Positions 24,349-33,885 are shown, counted from the first letter of the stretch. The stretch is DNA of 64,000 bases from Burkholderia diffusa (GCF_902499115.1 NZ_CABVPN010000006.1:186001-250000); one strand, 5' to 3'. Notes: generated from the sequence alone by a model not told the origin. Made by a program: numbers and translations.

Positions 24349-24969
24349 TCAGTCCGGCGCGCGCCCCAGCACGACCCGTGCGAAAAACCCCGCGAGCACC
24401 GATTCGGCCACGTCGCCCGACACGTGCTGCGGATCGGCCGTATAGTACGACTGCACGCCGTCGCACAGGCACATCAGCCCGAACGCGAGCGTCTCGGCCG
24501 GCAGCAGCAGCGGCGTACCCGCGCGCTCGGCGAAGCGCTGGATGAATTCGGCCATCTGCAGCCGCTTGCCATGCAGGAACTGGTTGAAGCGCACGCGAAA
24601 CTTCGCGTCGCGCGCCGCCTGCAGCTTCGCCTCGCCCCACAGCAGCGAATATTCGTCGTCGCGAAACAGCGTGCGGTAGTACGCGAGCGCCATCGACTCC
24701 ATCTGCTCGCGCGGGCCGCCTACCTCGAAGATCGCCTCGAAATCGGCCCGCACCGAATCATGGTCGCGCTCGAGCAGTTCGAGCAGCAGTTCCGACTTGC
24801 TGCGGAAATTCGAATAAAACGCGCCGCGCGTATAGCCGGCCGCCGCCGCGATGTCCTCGACGCTCGCGGCGACATAGCCTTTCTTCAGAAAAATCCGATG
24901 CGCGGCATTCAGCAGACGTTCGCGCGTCTGGTCCCTGCTCTGCTCGCGAGTTAAGCGCTGTGGTTTCAT
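24349..24969 (-). CDS. TetR/AcrR-family transcriptional regulator of the RND operon
   Basis: This 206-residue protein has a TetR helix-turn-helix at residues 14-60 (TRERLLNAAHRIFLKKGY, VEDIAAAAGYTRGAFYSNF, RSKSELLLELLE) and a helical ligand-binding domain. It is divergent from the membrane-fusion gene at 25161; the 191-bp spacer contains a dyad (25013-25038) suited to TetR binding. Together these support a local repressor of the efflux operon that is released by an inducer. It converges on clcB, with a GC-rich dyad at 24279-24304 between the stops. Confidence 0.9.
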   Translation of the reverse strand: MKPQRLTREQSRDQTRERLLNAAHRIFLKKGYVAASVEDIAAAAGYTRGAFYSNFRSKSELLLELLERDHDSVRADFEAIFEVGGPREQMESMALAYYRTLFRDDEYSLLWGEAKLQAARDAKFRVRFNQFLHGKRLQMAEFIQRFAERAGTPLLLPAETLAFGLMCLCDGVQSYYTADPQHVSGDVAESVLAGFFARVVLGRAPD

Positions 24970-25012
24970 GGCGCGCAGTCTAGCACCAACTCCCTTTCGG
25001 ATTCATCTTTGC

Positions 25013-25038
25013 ATTCAGATACAGGTGTGTATTAGAAT
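25013..25038. promoter_or_regulatory. Probable TetR operator at the RND operon promoter
   Basis: ATTCAGATACA (25013-25023) and TGTATTAGAAT (25028-25038) are inverted arms with nine of eleven matches around a GGTG spacer. The right arm overlaps an AT-rich -10-like element (TATTAGAAT). Position between the divergent regulator and pump genes fits dual autoregulation. Confidence 0.65.
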
Positions 25039-25160
25039 CCGCCACAGTTTCCGAACGACCTTGTTCGGCTGTGTTCGTGGGCGCCGGGCCGGCGCCACTC
25101 GGGGCAAGCGCCCGCCGCGCTTGCCGGCTTCGTTCTGCTCTCACCTCATCTGGGGGTTTC

Positions 25161-26270
25161 GTGAATCGCTCCGGTTCCCGCGCCGTGCTGCTGATCGGCA
25201 CCGCGCTCGTCCTCGCCGCCTGCCACCCGAAGGAAGCCGCGCCGCCGGCGCCGCGCCCGGTCGTCGCGCTGCCTGCGCACGCCGACGGCGCCGCGGCTGC
25301 CGCCACGCTGCCCGGCGAGATCCAGCCGCGTTACGCGACGCCGCTATCGTTCCGCATCACGGGCAAGATCGTCGAACGCAAGGTGCGGCTCGGCGATACG
25401 GTCAAGGCCGGCCAGGTCGTCGCGCTGCTCGATCCGTCCGACGTCGAGAAGAACGCCGCGAGCGCGCAGGCGCAGCTCGATGCCGCATCGCACAGCCTCG
25501 CGTTCGCGAAGCAGCAGCTCGACCGCGATCGCGCGCAAGCGCGCGAGAACCTGATCGCGACCGCGCAGCTCGAACAGACCCAGAACAGCTACACGTCGGC
25601 GCTCGCGCAGCGCGACCAGGCGCAGCAGCAACTCGCGCTCGCGAAGAACCAGCTCCGCTATGCGACGCTCGTCGCCGATCACGCGGGCACCATCACCGCC
25701 GAACAGGCCGACACCGGCCAGAACGTTTCCGCCGGCCAGGCCGTCTACCAGCTCGCGTGGTCGGGCGACGTCGATGTCGTCAGCGACGTGCCCGAAGCCG
25801 CGCTCGCATCGCTCACGCCCGGCCACGCGGCGAGCGTCACGCTGCCGTCGCTGCCGGGCCGGCAGTTCGCCGCGAAGGTTCGCGAAATCGCGCCGGCCGC
25901 CGATCCGCAAAGCCGCACTTACCGCGTGAAGCTCACGCTCGCCGCCCCCGATCCGGCCGTGCGCCTCGGAATGACCGCAAACGTCGCGTTCGACGGCGCG
26001 CCGGCTGCCGGCAACGCGCCGAGCATCACGCTGCCCGCGACCGCGCTGTTCCACGACGGCCCGCATCCGGCCGTGTGGGTCGTGCGCACGAAGGACGACA
26101 CGCTCGAACTGCGTCGCGTCGACGTCGCGCGCTTCAACGAACGCACCGTCACCGTGTCGAGCGGGCTGCAGCCTGGCGAGCGCGTCGTGCTGCAAGGCGT
26201 GCATACGGTCAGCGCGGGCGAGAAGGTGCGGCCGATCGCACCGCTGCATCCGGAGGACTTCGCGTCATGA
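25161..26270 (+). CDS. RND efflux periplasmic adaptor (membrane-fusion lipoprotein)
   Basis: This is a 369-residue membrane-fusion protein. The signal sequence ends in the lipobox LVLAAC, so it is lipid-anchored to the inner membrane. Domains follow the HlyD/AcrA order: lipoyl half-motif (ITGKIVERKVRLGDTVKAGQVVALLD), coiled-coil hairpin around residues 90-165 (AQAQLDAASHSLAFAKQQLD onward), second lipoyl half (LVADHAGTITAEQADTGQNV), beta-barrel and membrane-proximal domain. The GTG start at 25161 follows GGGGG. Its stop overlaps the pump start by four bases (ATGA). It links the inner-membrane pump to the outer-membrane channel. Confidence 0.92.
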   Translation: MNRSGSRAVLLIGTALVLAACHPKEAAPPAPRPVVALPAHADGAAAAATLPGEIQPRYATPLSFRITGKIVERKVRLGDTVKAGQVVALLDPSDVEKNAASAQAQLDAASHSLAFAKQQLDRDRAQARENLIATAQLEQTQNSYTSALAQRDQAQQQLALAKNQLRYATLVADHAGTITAEQADTGQNVSAGQAVYQLAWSGDVDVVSDVPEAALASLTPGHAASVTLPSLPGRQFAAKVREIAPAADPQSRTYRVKLTLAAPDPAVRLGMTANVAFDGAPAAGNAPSITLPATALFHDGPHPAVWVVRTKDDTLELRRVDVARFNERTVTVSSGLQPGERVVLQGVHTVSAGEKVRPIAPLHPEDFAS

Positions 26271-29200
26271 GCGGCCCCCGCGAAGAAGGTCGGTTCAACC
26301 TGTCGGCATGGGCGCTGCGCCACCAGGCGCTGGTCGTCTACCTGATCGCGCTCGCGACGCTCGCGGGCATCCTCGCGTACACGCGGCTCGCACAATCCGA
26401 AGACCCGCCGTTCACGTTCCGCGTGATGGTGATCCGCACGTTCTGGCCCGGCGCGAGCGCGCGGCAGGTTCAGGAACAGGTCACCGACCGGATCGGCCGC
26501 AAGCTGCAGGAAACGCCGGCCATCGACTTCCTGCGCAGCTATTCGCGGCCCGGCGAATCGCTGATTTTCTTCACGATGAAGGACTCGGCGCCCGTGAAGG
26601 ACGTGCCCGAGACCTGGTACCAGATCCGCAAGAAGGTCGGCGACATCGGCTATACGCTGCCGCCAGGCGTACAGGGCCCGTTCTTCAACGACGAGTTCGG
26701 CGACGTCTACACCAACATCTGGACGCTCGAAGGCGACGGCTTCACGCCCGCGCAACTCCACGACTATGCGGACCAACTGCGCACGGTGCTGCTGCGCGTG
26801 CCGGGCGTCGGCAAGGTCGACTACTTCGGCGACCCCGACCAGCGGATCTTCATCGAGGCCGACAACACGCAGCTCACGCGTCTCGGCATCTCGCCGCAGC
26901 AGCTCGGGCAGGCGATCAACGCGCAGAACGACATCTCGTCTGCCGGCGTGCTCACGACCGCCGACGATCGCGTGTTCGTGCGGCCGAGCGGCCAGTTCGA
27001 CAACGTCGCCGCGATCGCCGACACGCTGATCCGCATCAACGGCCGCACGTTCCGGCTCGGCGATCTCGCCACCGTGAAGCGCGGCTACGACGATCCGCCC
27101 GTCACGCAGATGCGCGCGAAAGGCCATGCCGTGCTCGGCATCGGCGTGACGATGCAGCCGGGCGGCGACGTGATCCGGCTCGGCAAGGCGCTCGACGCCC
27201 AATCGAAGGACCTGCAGGCGCAACTGCCGGCCGGCCTCAAGCTGACGCTGGTGTCGAGCATGCCGCATGCGGTGGCGCATTCGGTCGACGACTTCCTCGA
27301 AGCGGTTGCCGAAGCCGTTGCGATCGTGCTGGTCGTGAGCCTCGTGTCGCTCGGCCTGCGCACCGGGATGGTCGTCGTGATCTCGATCCCGGTCGTGCTC
27401 GCGGTGACCGCACTCTTCATGTACCTGTTCGACATCGGGCTGCACAAGGTGTCGCTCGGCACGCTCGTGCTCGCGCTCGGGCTGCTCGTCGACGACGCGA
27501 TCATCGCCGTCGAGATGATGGCCGTGAAGCTCGAACAGGGCTACAGCCGTGCGCGCGCCGCCGCGTTCGCGTACACGAGCACCGCGTTCCCGATGCTGAC
27601 CGGCACGCTCGTCACGGTGTCGGGCTTCCTGCCGATCGCGCTCGCGAAATCGAGCACCGGGGAGTACACGCGCTCGATCTTCGAGGTGTCGGCGATCGCG
27701 CTGATCGCGTCGTGGTTCGCGGCCGTCGTGCTGATTCCGCTGCTCGGCTATCACCTGCTGCCCGAACGCAAGAAGCACGCGCACGAAGCTCACCTGCCGG
27801 ACGATCACGAGCACGACATCTACGACACGCGCTTCTACACGCGCTTGCGCGGCTGGATCGACTGGTGCATCGAGCGCCGCTTCGTCGTGCTGCTGATCAC
27901 CGGCGCGCTCTTCGTCGTCGCGCTGATGGGTTTCTCGCTCGTGCCGCAGCAGTTCTTCCCGAGCTCCGATCGCCCCGAGCTGCTGGTCGACCTGCGGCTG
28001 CCCGAGGGTGCGTCGTTCGCGGCGACGCTGCGCGAGACCGAACGCCTCGAAAAGGTGCTCGACAAGCGGCCCGAGATCGACCATTCGGTGAATTTCGTCG
28101 GCAGCGGCGCGCCGCGCTTCTACCTGCCGCTCGACCAGCAGCTGCAGTTGCCGAACTTCGCGCAGTTCGTCGTCACCGCGAAATCGGTCAAGGATCGCGA
28201 GAAGCTCGCCACCTGGCTCGAAACCACGCTGCGCGACCAGTTCCCGGCCGTGCGCTGGCGCCTGTCGCGGCTCGAGAACGGGCCGCCAGTCGGCTACCCC
28301 GTGCAGTTCCGCGTGAGCGGCGACGACATCGCGACAGTACGCTCGATCGCCGAGAAGGTCGCGGCGACGATGCGCGGCGACGCACGCACGGTGAACGTGC
28401 AGTTCGACTGGGATGAGCCGGCCGAGCGCTCGGTGCGCTTCGAGCTCGACCAGAAGAAGGCGCGCGAGCTGAACGTCACGTCGCAGGACGTGTCGAGCTT
28501 CCTCGCGATGACGCTGTCCGGCACGACCGTCACGCAGTATCGCGAACGCGACAAGCTGATCGCGGTCGACCTGCGTGCGCCGCGCCCCGATCGCGTCGAC
28601 CCCGCGAAGCTCGCGGGCCTGGCGATGCCGACGCCGAACGGCCCCGTGCCGCTCGGCTCGCTCGGCCGCTTCACGCCCACGCTCGAATACGGCGTGGTGT
28701 GGGAACGCGATCGCCAGCCGACCATTACCGTGCAGTCCGACGTACGCGCCGGCGCGCAAGGCATCGACGTCACGCATGCGATCGACGGCAAGCTGAATGC
28801 GTTGCGCGCGCAACTGCCGGTCGGCTACCAGATCAACATCGGCGGATCGGTCGAGGAAAGCGCGAAGGCGCAGGCGTCGATCAACGCGCAGATGCCGCTG
28901 ATGGCGATCGCGGTGTTCACGTTGCTGATGATCCAGCTGCAGAGCTTCTCGCGCGTGCTGATGGTCGTGCTGACCGCACCGCTCGGGCTGATCGGCGTGG
29001 TCGGCACGCTGCTGCTGTTCGGCCAGCCGTTCGGCTTCGTCGCGATGCTGGGCGTGATCGCGATGTTCGGGATCATCATGCGCAACTCGGTGATTCTCGT
29101 CGATCAGATCGAGCAGGACATCGCGGCCGGCCACGGACGCTTCGACGCGATCGTCGGTGCGACCGTGCGGCGCTTCCGTCCGATCACGCTCACGGCCGCG

Positions 29201-29416
29201 GCCGCCGTGCTCGCACTCATTCCGCTGTTGCGCTCGAACTTCTTCGGGCCGATGGCGACCGCGCTGATGGGCGGGATCACGAGCGCGACCGTGCTGACCC
29301 TGTTCTACCTGCCCGCGCTGTACGCCGCGTGGTTCCGGGTGAAGCGCGACGAACGCGACCCGCGCGACGGCCCGCCGCCAGGCGGCAGCGCACCGGCCGC
29401 GCCGTCGGGAGCCTGA
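26267..29416 (+). CDS. RND multidrug efflux pump, inner-membrane permease
   Basis: This 1049-residue AcrB/MexB-type RND transporter is full length. It shows the N-terminal helix (ALVVYLIALATLAGILAY), the porter-domain signatures (EDPPFTFRVMVIRTFWPGAS), the proton-relay aspartates in TM4 (LALGLLVDDAIIAVEMMAVK), the FFP region QQFFPSSDRPELLVDLRLPEG, and the C-terminal GGITSATVLTLFYLPALYAAW. It exports drugs or solvents by proton antiport as a trimer in complex with the neighbouring adaptor and channel. Start 26267 overlaps the adaptor stop, so translation is coupled. Sequence and the single pump gene place it in the TriC/MexK-like end of the HAE1 group rather than AmrB/CeoB; the substrate is unknown. 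Confidence 0.93.
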   Translation: MSGPREEGRFNLSAWALRHQALVVYLIALATLAGILAYTRLAQSEDPPFTFRVMVIRTFWPGASARQVQEQVTDRIGRKLQETPAIDFLRSYSRPGESLIFFTMKDSAPVKDVPETWYQIRKKVGDIGYTLPPGVQGPFFNDEFGDVYTNIWTLEGDGFTPAQLHDYADQLRTVLLRVPGVGKVDYFGDPDQRIFIEADNTQLTRLGISPQQLGQAINAQNDISSAGVLTTADDRVFVRPSGQFDNVAAIADTLIRINGRTFRLGDLATVKRGYDDPPVTQMRAKGHAVLGIGVTMQPGGDVIRLGKALDAQSKDLQAQLPAGLKLTLVSSMPHAVAHSVDDFLEAVAEAVAIVLVVSLVSLGLRTGMVVVISIPVVLAVTALFMYLFDIGLHKVSLGTLVLALGLLVDDAIIAVEMMAVKLEQGYSRARAAAFAYTSTAFPMLTGTLVTVSGFLPIALAKSSTGEYTRSIFEVSAIALIASWFAAVVLIPLLGYHLLPERKKHAHEAHLPDDHEHDIYDTRFYTRLRGWIDWCIERRFVVLLITGALFVVALMGFSLVPQQFFPSSDRPELLVDLRLPEGASFAATLRETERLEKVLDKRPEIDHSVNFVGSGAPRFYLPLDQQLQLPNFAQFVVTAKSVKDREKLATWLETTLRDQFPAVRWRLSRLENGPPVGYPVQFRVSGDDIATVRSIAEKVAATMRGDARTVNVQFDWDEPAERSVRFELDQKKARELNVTSQDVSSFLAMTLSGTTVTQYRERDKLIAVDLRAPRPDRVDPAKLAGLAMPTPNGPVPLGSLGRFTPTLEYGVVWERDRQPTITVQSDVRAGAQGIDVTHAIDGKLNALRAQLPVGYQINIGGSVEESAKAQASINAQMPLMAIAVFTLLMIQLQSFSRVLMVVLTAPLGLIGVVGTLLLFGQPFGFVAMLGVIAMFGIIMRNSVILVDQIEQDIAAGHGRFDAIVGATVRRFRPITLTAAAAVLALIPLLRSNFFGPMATALMGGITSATVLTLFYLPALYAAWFRVKRDERDPRDGPPPGGSAPAAPSGA

Positions 29417-29418
29417 CC

Positions 29419-31017
29419 ATGGATGGATCGATGAACCTGAAAACGAAAGCCATGCGTGCGTTTGCCGTGGCGAGCCTCGCCGGCCCGCTCGCGGGCTGCG
29501 CGTGGTTCGCGCCGAGCGGCGAGCCGCCCGCGATGCCGTCGCCCGCGCACTACGGCACCGTGCCGCAAGTGCAGCAGACCGTCGCCGCGCAAGGCGTCGC
29601 GCAACAGTTCGAAGTCGGCGCGCAGCCCGTGCCCGACTGGTGGAAGCAGTACCGCTCCGAGGCGCTGAACGCGCTCGTCGACGAAGGCCTGCGCAACAGC
29701 CCGACGCTCAGCGCGGCGTCGCATTCGCTGGATGCCGCGCGCGAGCAGCTGCGCGGACAGATCGGCAGCTCGATGCTGCCGTCGATCGACGCGGGCGGCC
29801 AGGCCACGCGCCAGCGCGCGCTCGGCGTGCCGATCCCCGCGCTCGGCGCGCCGACGCTGCTGTACGACACGTTCGTCGGGCAACTGCAGGCGAGCTACAC
29901 GATCGACCTGTTCGGCGCGGCGCGCTTCGCGAACCGCGCGCTCGCGAAACGCGTCGACGTCAGCGCGTTCCAGCTCGAATCGGCGCGCCGGGCACTCGCC
30001 GCAAACATCGTCACGGCGTCGATCACGGTGTCGGTGCTCAATGCGCAGATCGCGACGACCGAACGTCTCGTCGCGCTCGCGAACGACCAGGCCCACGACG
30101 CGCAACGCCGCTACGCGCTCGGCTCGGCGTCGCACAGCGACGCGCTGAGCGCGCAGCAAAGCGCGGACACCTTCGCCGCGAGCCTGCCCGCGCTGCGCCA
30201 GCAGCGCGACTCGGCGCGCCATGCGCTGGCGGTGCTGGTCGGCCGCACGCCCGACCGGCCGCCCGCCGACCTCACGCTCGCCGACCTGAACCTGCCCGCG
30301 CAGGTGCCCGTGGTCGTGCCGTCGGACCTGCTGCAAAGTCGCCCCGACATCCAGGCCGCCGACGCGGGGCTGAAGGCGGCCGCCGCCGAAGTCGGCGTCG
30401 CGACCGCGCAGCTGTTCCCGCAGCTGTCGCTGTCGGCGGCCATGGGCAAAGGCGGCTTCAGCTGGCCGACGATGCTGTCGGGTGCCGGCGCGATCTGGAA
30501 CGTCGGCGCGTCGCTGAGCCAGCCGCTGTTCCACGGTGGCGCGCTGCTCGCGCAGCGGCGTGCGGCGAAGGCGACCTACGAGGCCGCGGTCGACCAGTAC
30601 AGGCAGACCGTGCTGAGCGCGTTCCAGAACGTCGCCGATTCGCTCGCCGCGCTCGAGCACGATGCGGAGGCGCTTGATGCGTCGTCGCGGGCCGCGCTGT
30701 CCGCACGCGGCGCGTACGACGACGCGGCCGCCCGCGTGCGGCTCGGCGCGTTGCCGCCATCGGCCGCGCGCGCGAGCGAGCTGCAGTACCGCAACGCGCG
30801 GCTCGACGAAATTCGCGCGACCGGCGCACGGCTCGCGGATACCGCGCGGCTCTATCAGGCAATGGGCACGCCGCCGGTCGAACCGACCGGCAACGCAGCG
30901 ACGGCCGGGAACGTCGACACGGCAGGCCGCGCCGGCAACGAGGGCCAAGGCGCCCTCGCCGCCCAGGCACGCGCGGCCACGCCCGACGCGCCGCCGTCAC
31001 CGCCGTCGCCACAATAG
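29419..31017 (+). CDS. Outer-membrane efflux channel (NodT/OprM family lipoprotein)
   Basis: This 532-residue TolC-type channel has a lipobox in the leader (LAGPLAGCAW), two OEP repeats (first around DWWKQYRSEALNALVDEGLRN, second around SRPDIQAADAGLKAAAAEVGVA) and the family motif QLFPQLSLSAAMG. It completes the tripartite pump with the two upstream genes; the pump stop is two bases before this start. A second in-frame ATG lies at 29431. The last 50 residues (after TPPVEPTGN) are Ala/Gly/Pro-rich low complexity, making it about 40 residues longer than typical members. A GC-rich dyad at 31041-31065 follows the stop. Confidence 0.92.
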   Translation: MDGSMNLKTKAMRAFAVASLAGPLAGCAWFAPSGEPPAMPSPAHYGTVPQVQQTVAAQGVAQQFEVGAQPVPDWWKQYRSEALNALVDEGLRNSPTLSAASHSLDAAREQLRGQIGSSMLPSIDAGGQATRQRALGVPIPALGAPTLLYDTFVGQLQASYTIDLFGAARFANRALAKRVDVSAFQLESARRALAANIVTASITVSVLNAQIATTERLVALANDQAHDAQRRYALGSASHSDALSAQQSADTFAASLPALRQQRDSARHALAVLVGRTPDRPPADLTLADLNLPAQVPVVVPSDLLQSRPDIQAADAGLKAAAAEVGVATAQLFPQLSLSAAMGKGGFSWPTMLSGAGAIWNVGASLSQPLFHGGALLAQRRAAKATYEAAVDQYRQTVLSAFQNVADSLAALEHDAEALDASSRAALSARGAYDDAAARVRLGALPPSAARASELQYRNARLDEIRATGARLADTARLYQAMGTPPVEPTGNAATAGNVDTAGRAGNEGQGALAAQARAATPDAPPSPPSPQ

Positions 31018-31082
31018 CGCGCCCCTTGCCCGGGACGCACGGCGCGCGGGACCACCCCGCGCGCCGATCCGCGATCTTCCGC

Positions 31083-31113
31083 TTGACCCTCACGTAGCGT
31101 AACGTTCGAGACT
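31083..31113 (+). promoter_or_regulatory. MerR-type promoter with long spacer
   Basis: TTGACC (31083-31088) and a weak GAGACT -10 (31108-31113) are separated by 19 bp, and an imperfect dyad (ACCCTCACG, AG, CGTAACGTT) fills the spacer. A 19-bp spacer with a central dyad is the hallmark of MerR-family autoregulated promoters. The gene starts at 31142. Confidence 0.55.
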
Positions 31114-31141
31114 CCAGCGTGCGCACCGAACGGAGGACACC

Positions 31142-32170
31142 ATGCGGCTGAAAGTGGGAGAACTGGCGAAACGCAGCGGCCTGACCGTCCGCACGCTTCA
31201 TCACTATCACGCGATCGGCCTCCTGAAGCCTTCGGCGCGTGCCGACAACGGCTACCGGCTGTACGACCGCGACGACATCGCCCGGCTCCACCAGATCCAG
31301 GCCCTGCGTCGCTTCGGACTGTCGCTCGCCGAAATCGGCGACTACCTGAACCAGCCCGGCACCCCGCTCGTCGAGATCGTCGCGAAGCAGATCGCGTTGC
31401 TCGACCACCAGCTCGCGCAGGCCGCGCAGCTGCGCGAGCGGCTCGTGCACCTGCACGCGCAACTCGCCGCGGGCACCGAGCCGGAACTGGCCGATTGGCT
31501 CACCACACTGGAGTTGATGACCGTGTACGACAAATACTTTTCCGAGGAAGAACTCGCGCGCCTGCCGATGTACCGCAAGAGCCAGGCGGGCGACGCCGAA
31601 TGGATCGCGCTCGTCGCCGACGTGCGCGCGCTGCACGACGCGGGCGTGCCGCCCGAGGACGAGCGCGTCCGTGCACTCGCCGGCCGCTGGATGACAATGC
31701 TCGTGCGCGACACGAACAACGATCCGCGGCTGCTCGCGAAACTGAACCTGATGCACGAGCGCGAACCGGCGATGCAGTCGAAGATCGGCATTTCGACCGC
31801 GCTGCGCGACTATGTGCTGCGCGCGACCGCCGAAACGAAGATGCGGATCTTCGAGAAGTATCTCGCGCCGGACGAGATCCGCTTCATGCGGGCACACTAC
31901 GGCGCACGCGCGATGGAATGGCCGCAACTGATGGGCGACGTGCGCGACGCGATCGATGCGGGCGCAAGGCCCGATTCGCCGGAAGGCCGCGCACTCGCGC
32001 AACGCTGGCTCGACCTGTTCCGCAGCTATGCGGGCAACGACCCGGCCACGCACGCGAAATTCCGGGATGCGATGATGACCGAGCCGGCGCTGACGAAGGA
32101 TTCGTGGGTCGACGACACGCTGCTCGCTTTCATCCGCGAGGCAATGGCCCAGTTGGCGCCGGCGCGTTGA
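31142..32170 (+). CDS. MerR-family regulator with two TipAS domains
   Basis: This 342-residue protein has a MerR winged helix (residues 1-75: KVGELAKRSGLTVRTLHHYHAIGLL, RADNGYRLYDRDDIARLHQI), a dimerisation coiled coil (to about residue 120), and then two consecutive TipAS-like antibiotic-binding segments. The first reads YDKYFSEEELARLPMYRKS to the AKLNLMHEREP region, the second FEKYLAPDEIRFMRAHYG to AKFRDAMMTEP. TipAL has one such domain. The ATG at 31142 follows a GGAGG site. The nearest likely target is its own promoter (31083-31113). Members respond to peptide antibiotics or other ligands; here the ligand is unknown. Confidence 0.88.
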   Translation: MRLKVGELAKRSGLTVRTLHHYHAIGLLKPSARADNGYRLYDRDDIARLHQIQALRRFGLSLAEIGDYLNQPGTPLVEIVAKQIALLDHQLAQAAQLRERLVHLHAQLAAGTEPELADWLTTLELMTVYDKYFSEEELARLPMYRKSQAGDAEWIALVADVRALHDAGVPPEDERVRALAGRWMTMLVRDTNNDPRLLAKLNLMHEREPAMQSKIGISTALRDYVLRATAETKMRIFEKYLAPDEIRFMRAHYGARAMEWPQLMGDVRDAIDAGARPDSPEGRALAQRWLDLFRSYAGNDPATHAKFRDAMMTEPALTKDSWVDDTLLAFIREAMAQLAPAR

Positions 32171-32238
32171 TGGCGTAGCGCCCGCGGGCGGTGCATGTCG
32201 ATTTCATGCGCTGCCCGCGCGAGCGGTCCGGCTCTCGC

Positions 32239-33636
32239 TCACCGGTCGCGTACCCTGAGCCCGAGCGCCTTCATCCGCCGGTACAGCGTGCGCTCGCTCA
32301 TCCCGACGTGCTCGGCTAGCTGCTTGCGCGTACCGTCGAACGTGCCCGCAATCCGCACGAGTTCCGCATCCGACACGCCGCGCGTGTCCGCCGCATGCGC
32401 GTGCGGTGTGGCCGACGCCGCGACCAGTTCGGCCGGCAGATGTTCGACGCGGATCGTCCCGTCGTCCGCGAACAGGCATGCACGTTCCAGCACGTTGCGC
32501 AGCTCGCGGATATTGCCCGGCCATGCATACGCGTCGAGGCACGCACGCGCCTGCTCGCTCAGCACGAACGGCCGGGCCGCGAACGGTCGCGCGCTCGCAT
32601 CGCCCGCGCCGGCACGCGCGTTCGCGATGCGCCGCAGGATCGATTCGGCCAGCAGCGCGACGTCGCCGCGCCGCTCGCGCAGCGGCGGCAGCGGAATCGG
32701 AAACGCGTTGATCCGGTAGTAGAGATCTTGCCGGAACCGGCCATCGTCGATCATCTCGCGCAGCGGCTTGTGCGTCGCCGCGACGAGCCGGAAATCCGCG
32801 CGCAGCGCCTCGACACCGCCGACGCGCCGGAACGTCCCCGACTCGATCAGCCGCAGCAGCTTCACCTGCATCGGCAGCGGCACGTCGCCGATCTCGTCGA
32901 GAAACAGCGTGCCGCCCTGCGCGGTCTCGACGAGGCCCGGCTTGCGCTGGTTGGCGCCGGTAAACGCCCCCTTCTCGTAGCCGAACAGTTCGCTCTCGAA
33001 CAGCGTTTCGGCGATACCCGAACAGTCGACGACCACGAACGGCCCCATCGCACGTTCGCTCGCCTCGTGCAGCGCCCGCGCGAACAGCTCCTTGCCGGTA
33101 CCCGATTCGCCGAGCAGCAGCACGGGCAGCATCGACGGCGCAACGCGCTGCAGTGCGCCGAGTGCCGCATTGAACGCATCGGCGCCGCCGACGAGCCCTT
33201 CCGCGCTCGGCTGCGCGGACGCGCTGCGCACCGTCGTCAGCCGCTCGACGTACGCGATCACGTCGCCGCGCGCGTCGAAGATCGGCCGCAACTCCACGTC
33301 GACGTGCTCGGGGCCGCGCGGCGTATGGTGAATGTGCAACACGCGGTTCAGGCTGCGCGACTCGAGTGCCTGCTTCATCGGGCAATGCTCGCCGGCCTGG
33401 TCGCACGGCACGTCGTAGTGATGCGAGACCTGGAAGCAGCGCCGGCCGACGTGCTCGACACCCGCCACGCCGAACTGGCGCCGGTACGCATCGTTCGCCG
33501 CGAGGATGCGGTAGTCGGGATCGACGACGATCATCGGCTGCGGGTCGTGCTCAAGATACGCGACGAGCGCACGCACGTCGGGCATGACGTCGCGCGACGG
33601 CGCGGGAACGATCGGAATGGTGTCGTGCGGATTCAT
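32239..33636 (-). CDS. Sigma-54-dependent activator, FisR-like (sulfane-sulfur response)
   Basis: This 465-residue enhancer-binding protein has an N-terminal PAS-like sensor (residues 20-130), a full AAA+ domain with Walker A GESGTGKE, the sigma-54 contact motif GAFTGA and Walker [10 protein letters not shown], and a Fis-type helix-turn-helix C-terminus ([23 protein letters not shown]). The sensor contains clustered cysteines ([23 protein letters not shown]), candidates for persulfide sensing. It is divergent from the persulfide dioxygenase gene, like FisR in Cupriavidus. No strong ribosome site precedes the ATG at 33636. The long open frame upstream is not coding. Confidence 0.88.
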   Translation of the reverse strand: MNPHDTIPIVPAPSRDVMPDVRALVAYLEHDPQPMIVVDPDYRILAANDAYRRQFGVAGVEHVGRRCFQVSHHYDVPCDQAGEHCPMKQALESRSLNRVLHIHHTPRGPEHVDVELRPIFDARGDVIAYVERLTTVRSASAQPSAEGLVGGADAFNAALGALQRVAPSMLPVLLLGESGTGKELFARALHEASERAMGPFVVVDCSGIAETLFESELFGYEKGAFTGANQRKPGLVETAQGGTLFLDEIGDVPLPMQVKLLRLIESGTFRRVGGVEALRADFRLVAATHKPLREMIDDGRFRQDLYYRINAFPIPLPPLRERRGDVALLAESILRRIANARAGAGDASARPFAARPFVLSEQARACLDAYAWPGNIRELRNVLERACLFADDGTIRVEHLPAELVAASATPHAHAADTRGVSDAELVRIAGTFDGTRKQLAEHVGMSERTLYRRMKALGLRVRDR

Positions 33637-33698
33637 GAGAACGCTCGTGAACGGATGGGCAGTCAGACTGACAGACCGACTGCCAATTCTGCCATAAC

Positions 33699-33716
33699 AC
33701 TGCCAAATATGGCAGT
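33699..33716. promoter_or_regulatory. Enhancer dyad for the sigma-54 activator
   Basis: ACTGCCAAATATGGCAGT is a near-perfect palindrome (7-bp arms). Two more copies of the TGCCA half-site lie just upstream (33681-33685 and 33690-33694). It sits about 110 bp upstream of the sigma-54-like promoter and 63 bp from the activator start, a typical enhancer position. Confidence 0.7.
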
Positions 33717-33823
33717 CGACATCAACGACGCCCCGCAGGCGGTGCTCGCGGCGCACCGCGATCAGGCCAGAAATCCGAGCCGAATCAAGTACCTGCCACA
33801 TCGTCCGGCATCGCGGCGCGAGC

Positions 33824-33839
33824 TGGCATGCTTCTTGTG
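33824..33839 (+). promoter_or_regulatory. Sigma-54-like promoter of the persulfide locus
   Basis: TGGCATGCTTCTTGTG matches the -24 element (TGGCA) with the correct 10-bp step to the -12 element, where TTGT replaces the usual TTGC. The GG of -24 is intact but the GC of -12 is GT, so it is a weakened match. The downstream start codon is at 33886. Confidence 0.6.
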
Positions 33840-33885
33840 AATGTAATCCCCGATTGCCGATGCAGAACCCGATCGAGGACATCCC

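Noticed and set aside
24968..26266. Upstream extension of the RND pump frame by about 430 residues
   Set aside because: It overlaps the adaptor gene in another frame; the ATG at 26267 with ATGA overlap gives the normal pump N-terminus.
25919..29134. A 1071-codon minus-strand open frame opposite the RND pump gene
   Set aside because: High-GC antisense shadow rich in Arg, His and Asp; the plus-strand pump has all RND motifs.
31041..31065. GC-rich dyad after the outer-membrane channel gene as a terminator
   Set aside because: The stem is good (10 bp) but no T run follows, so termination cannot be claimed; noted only in the gene entry.
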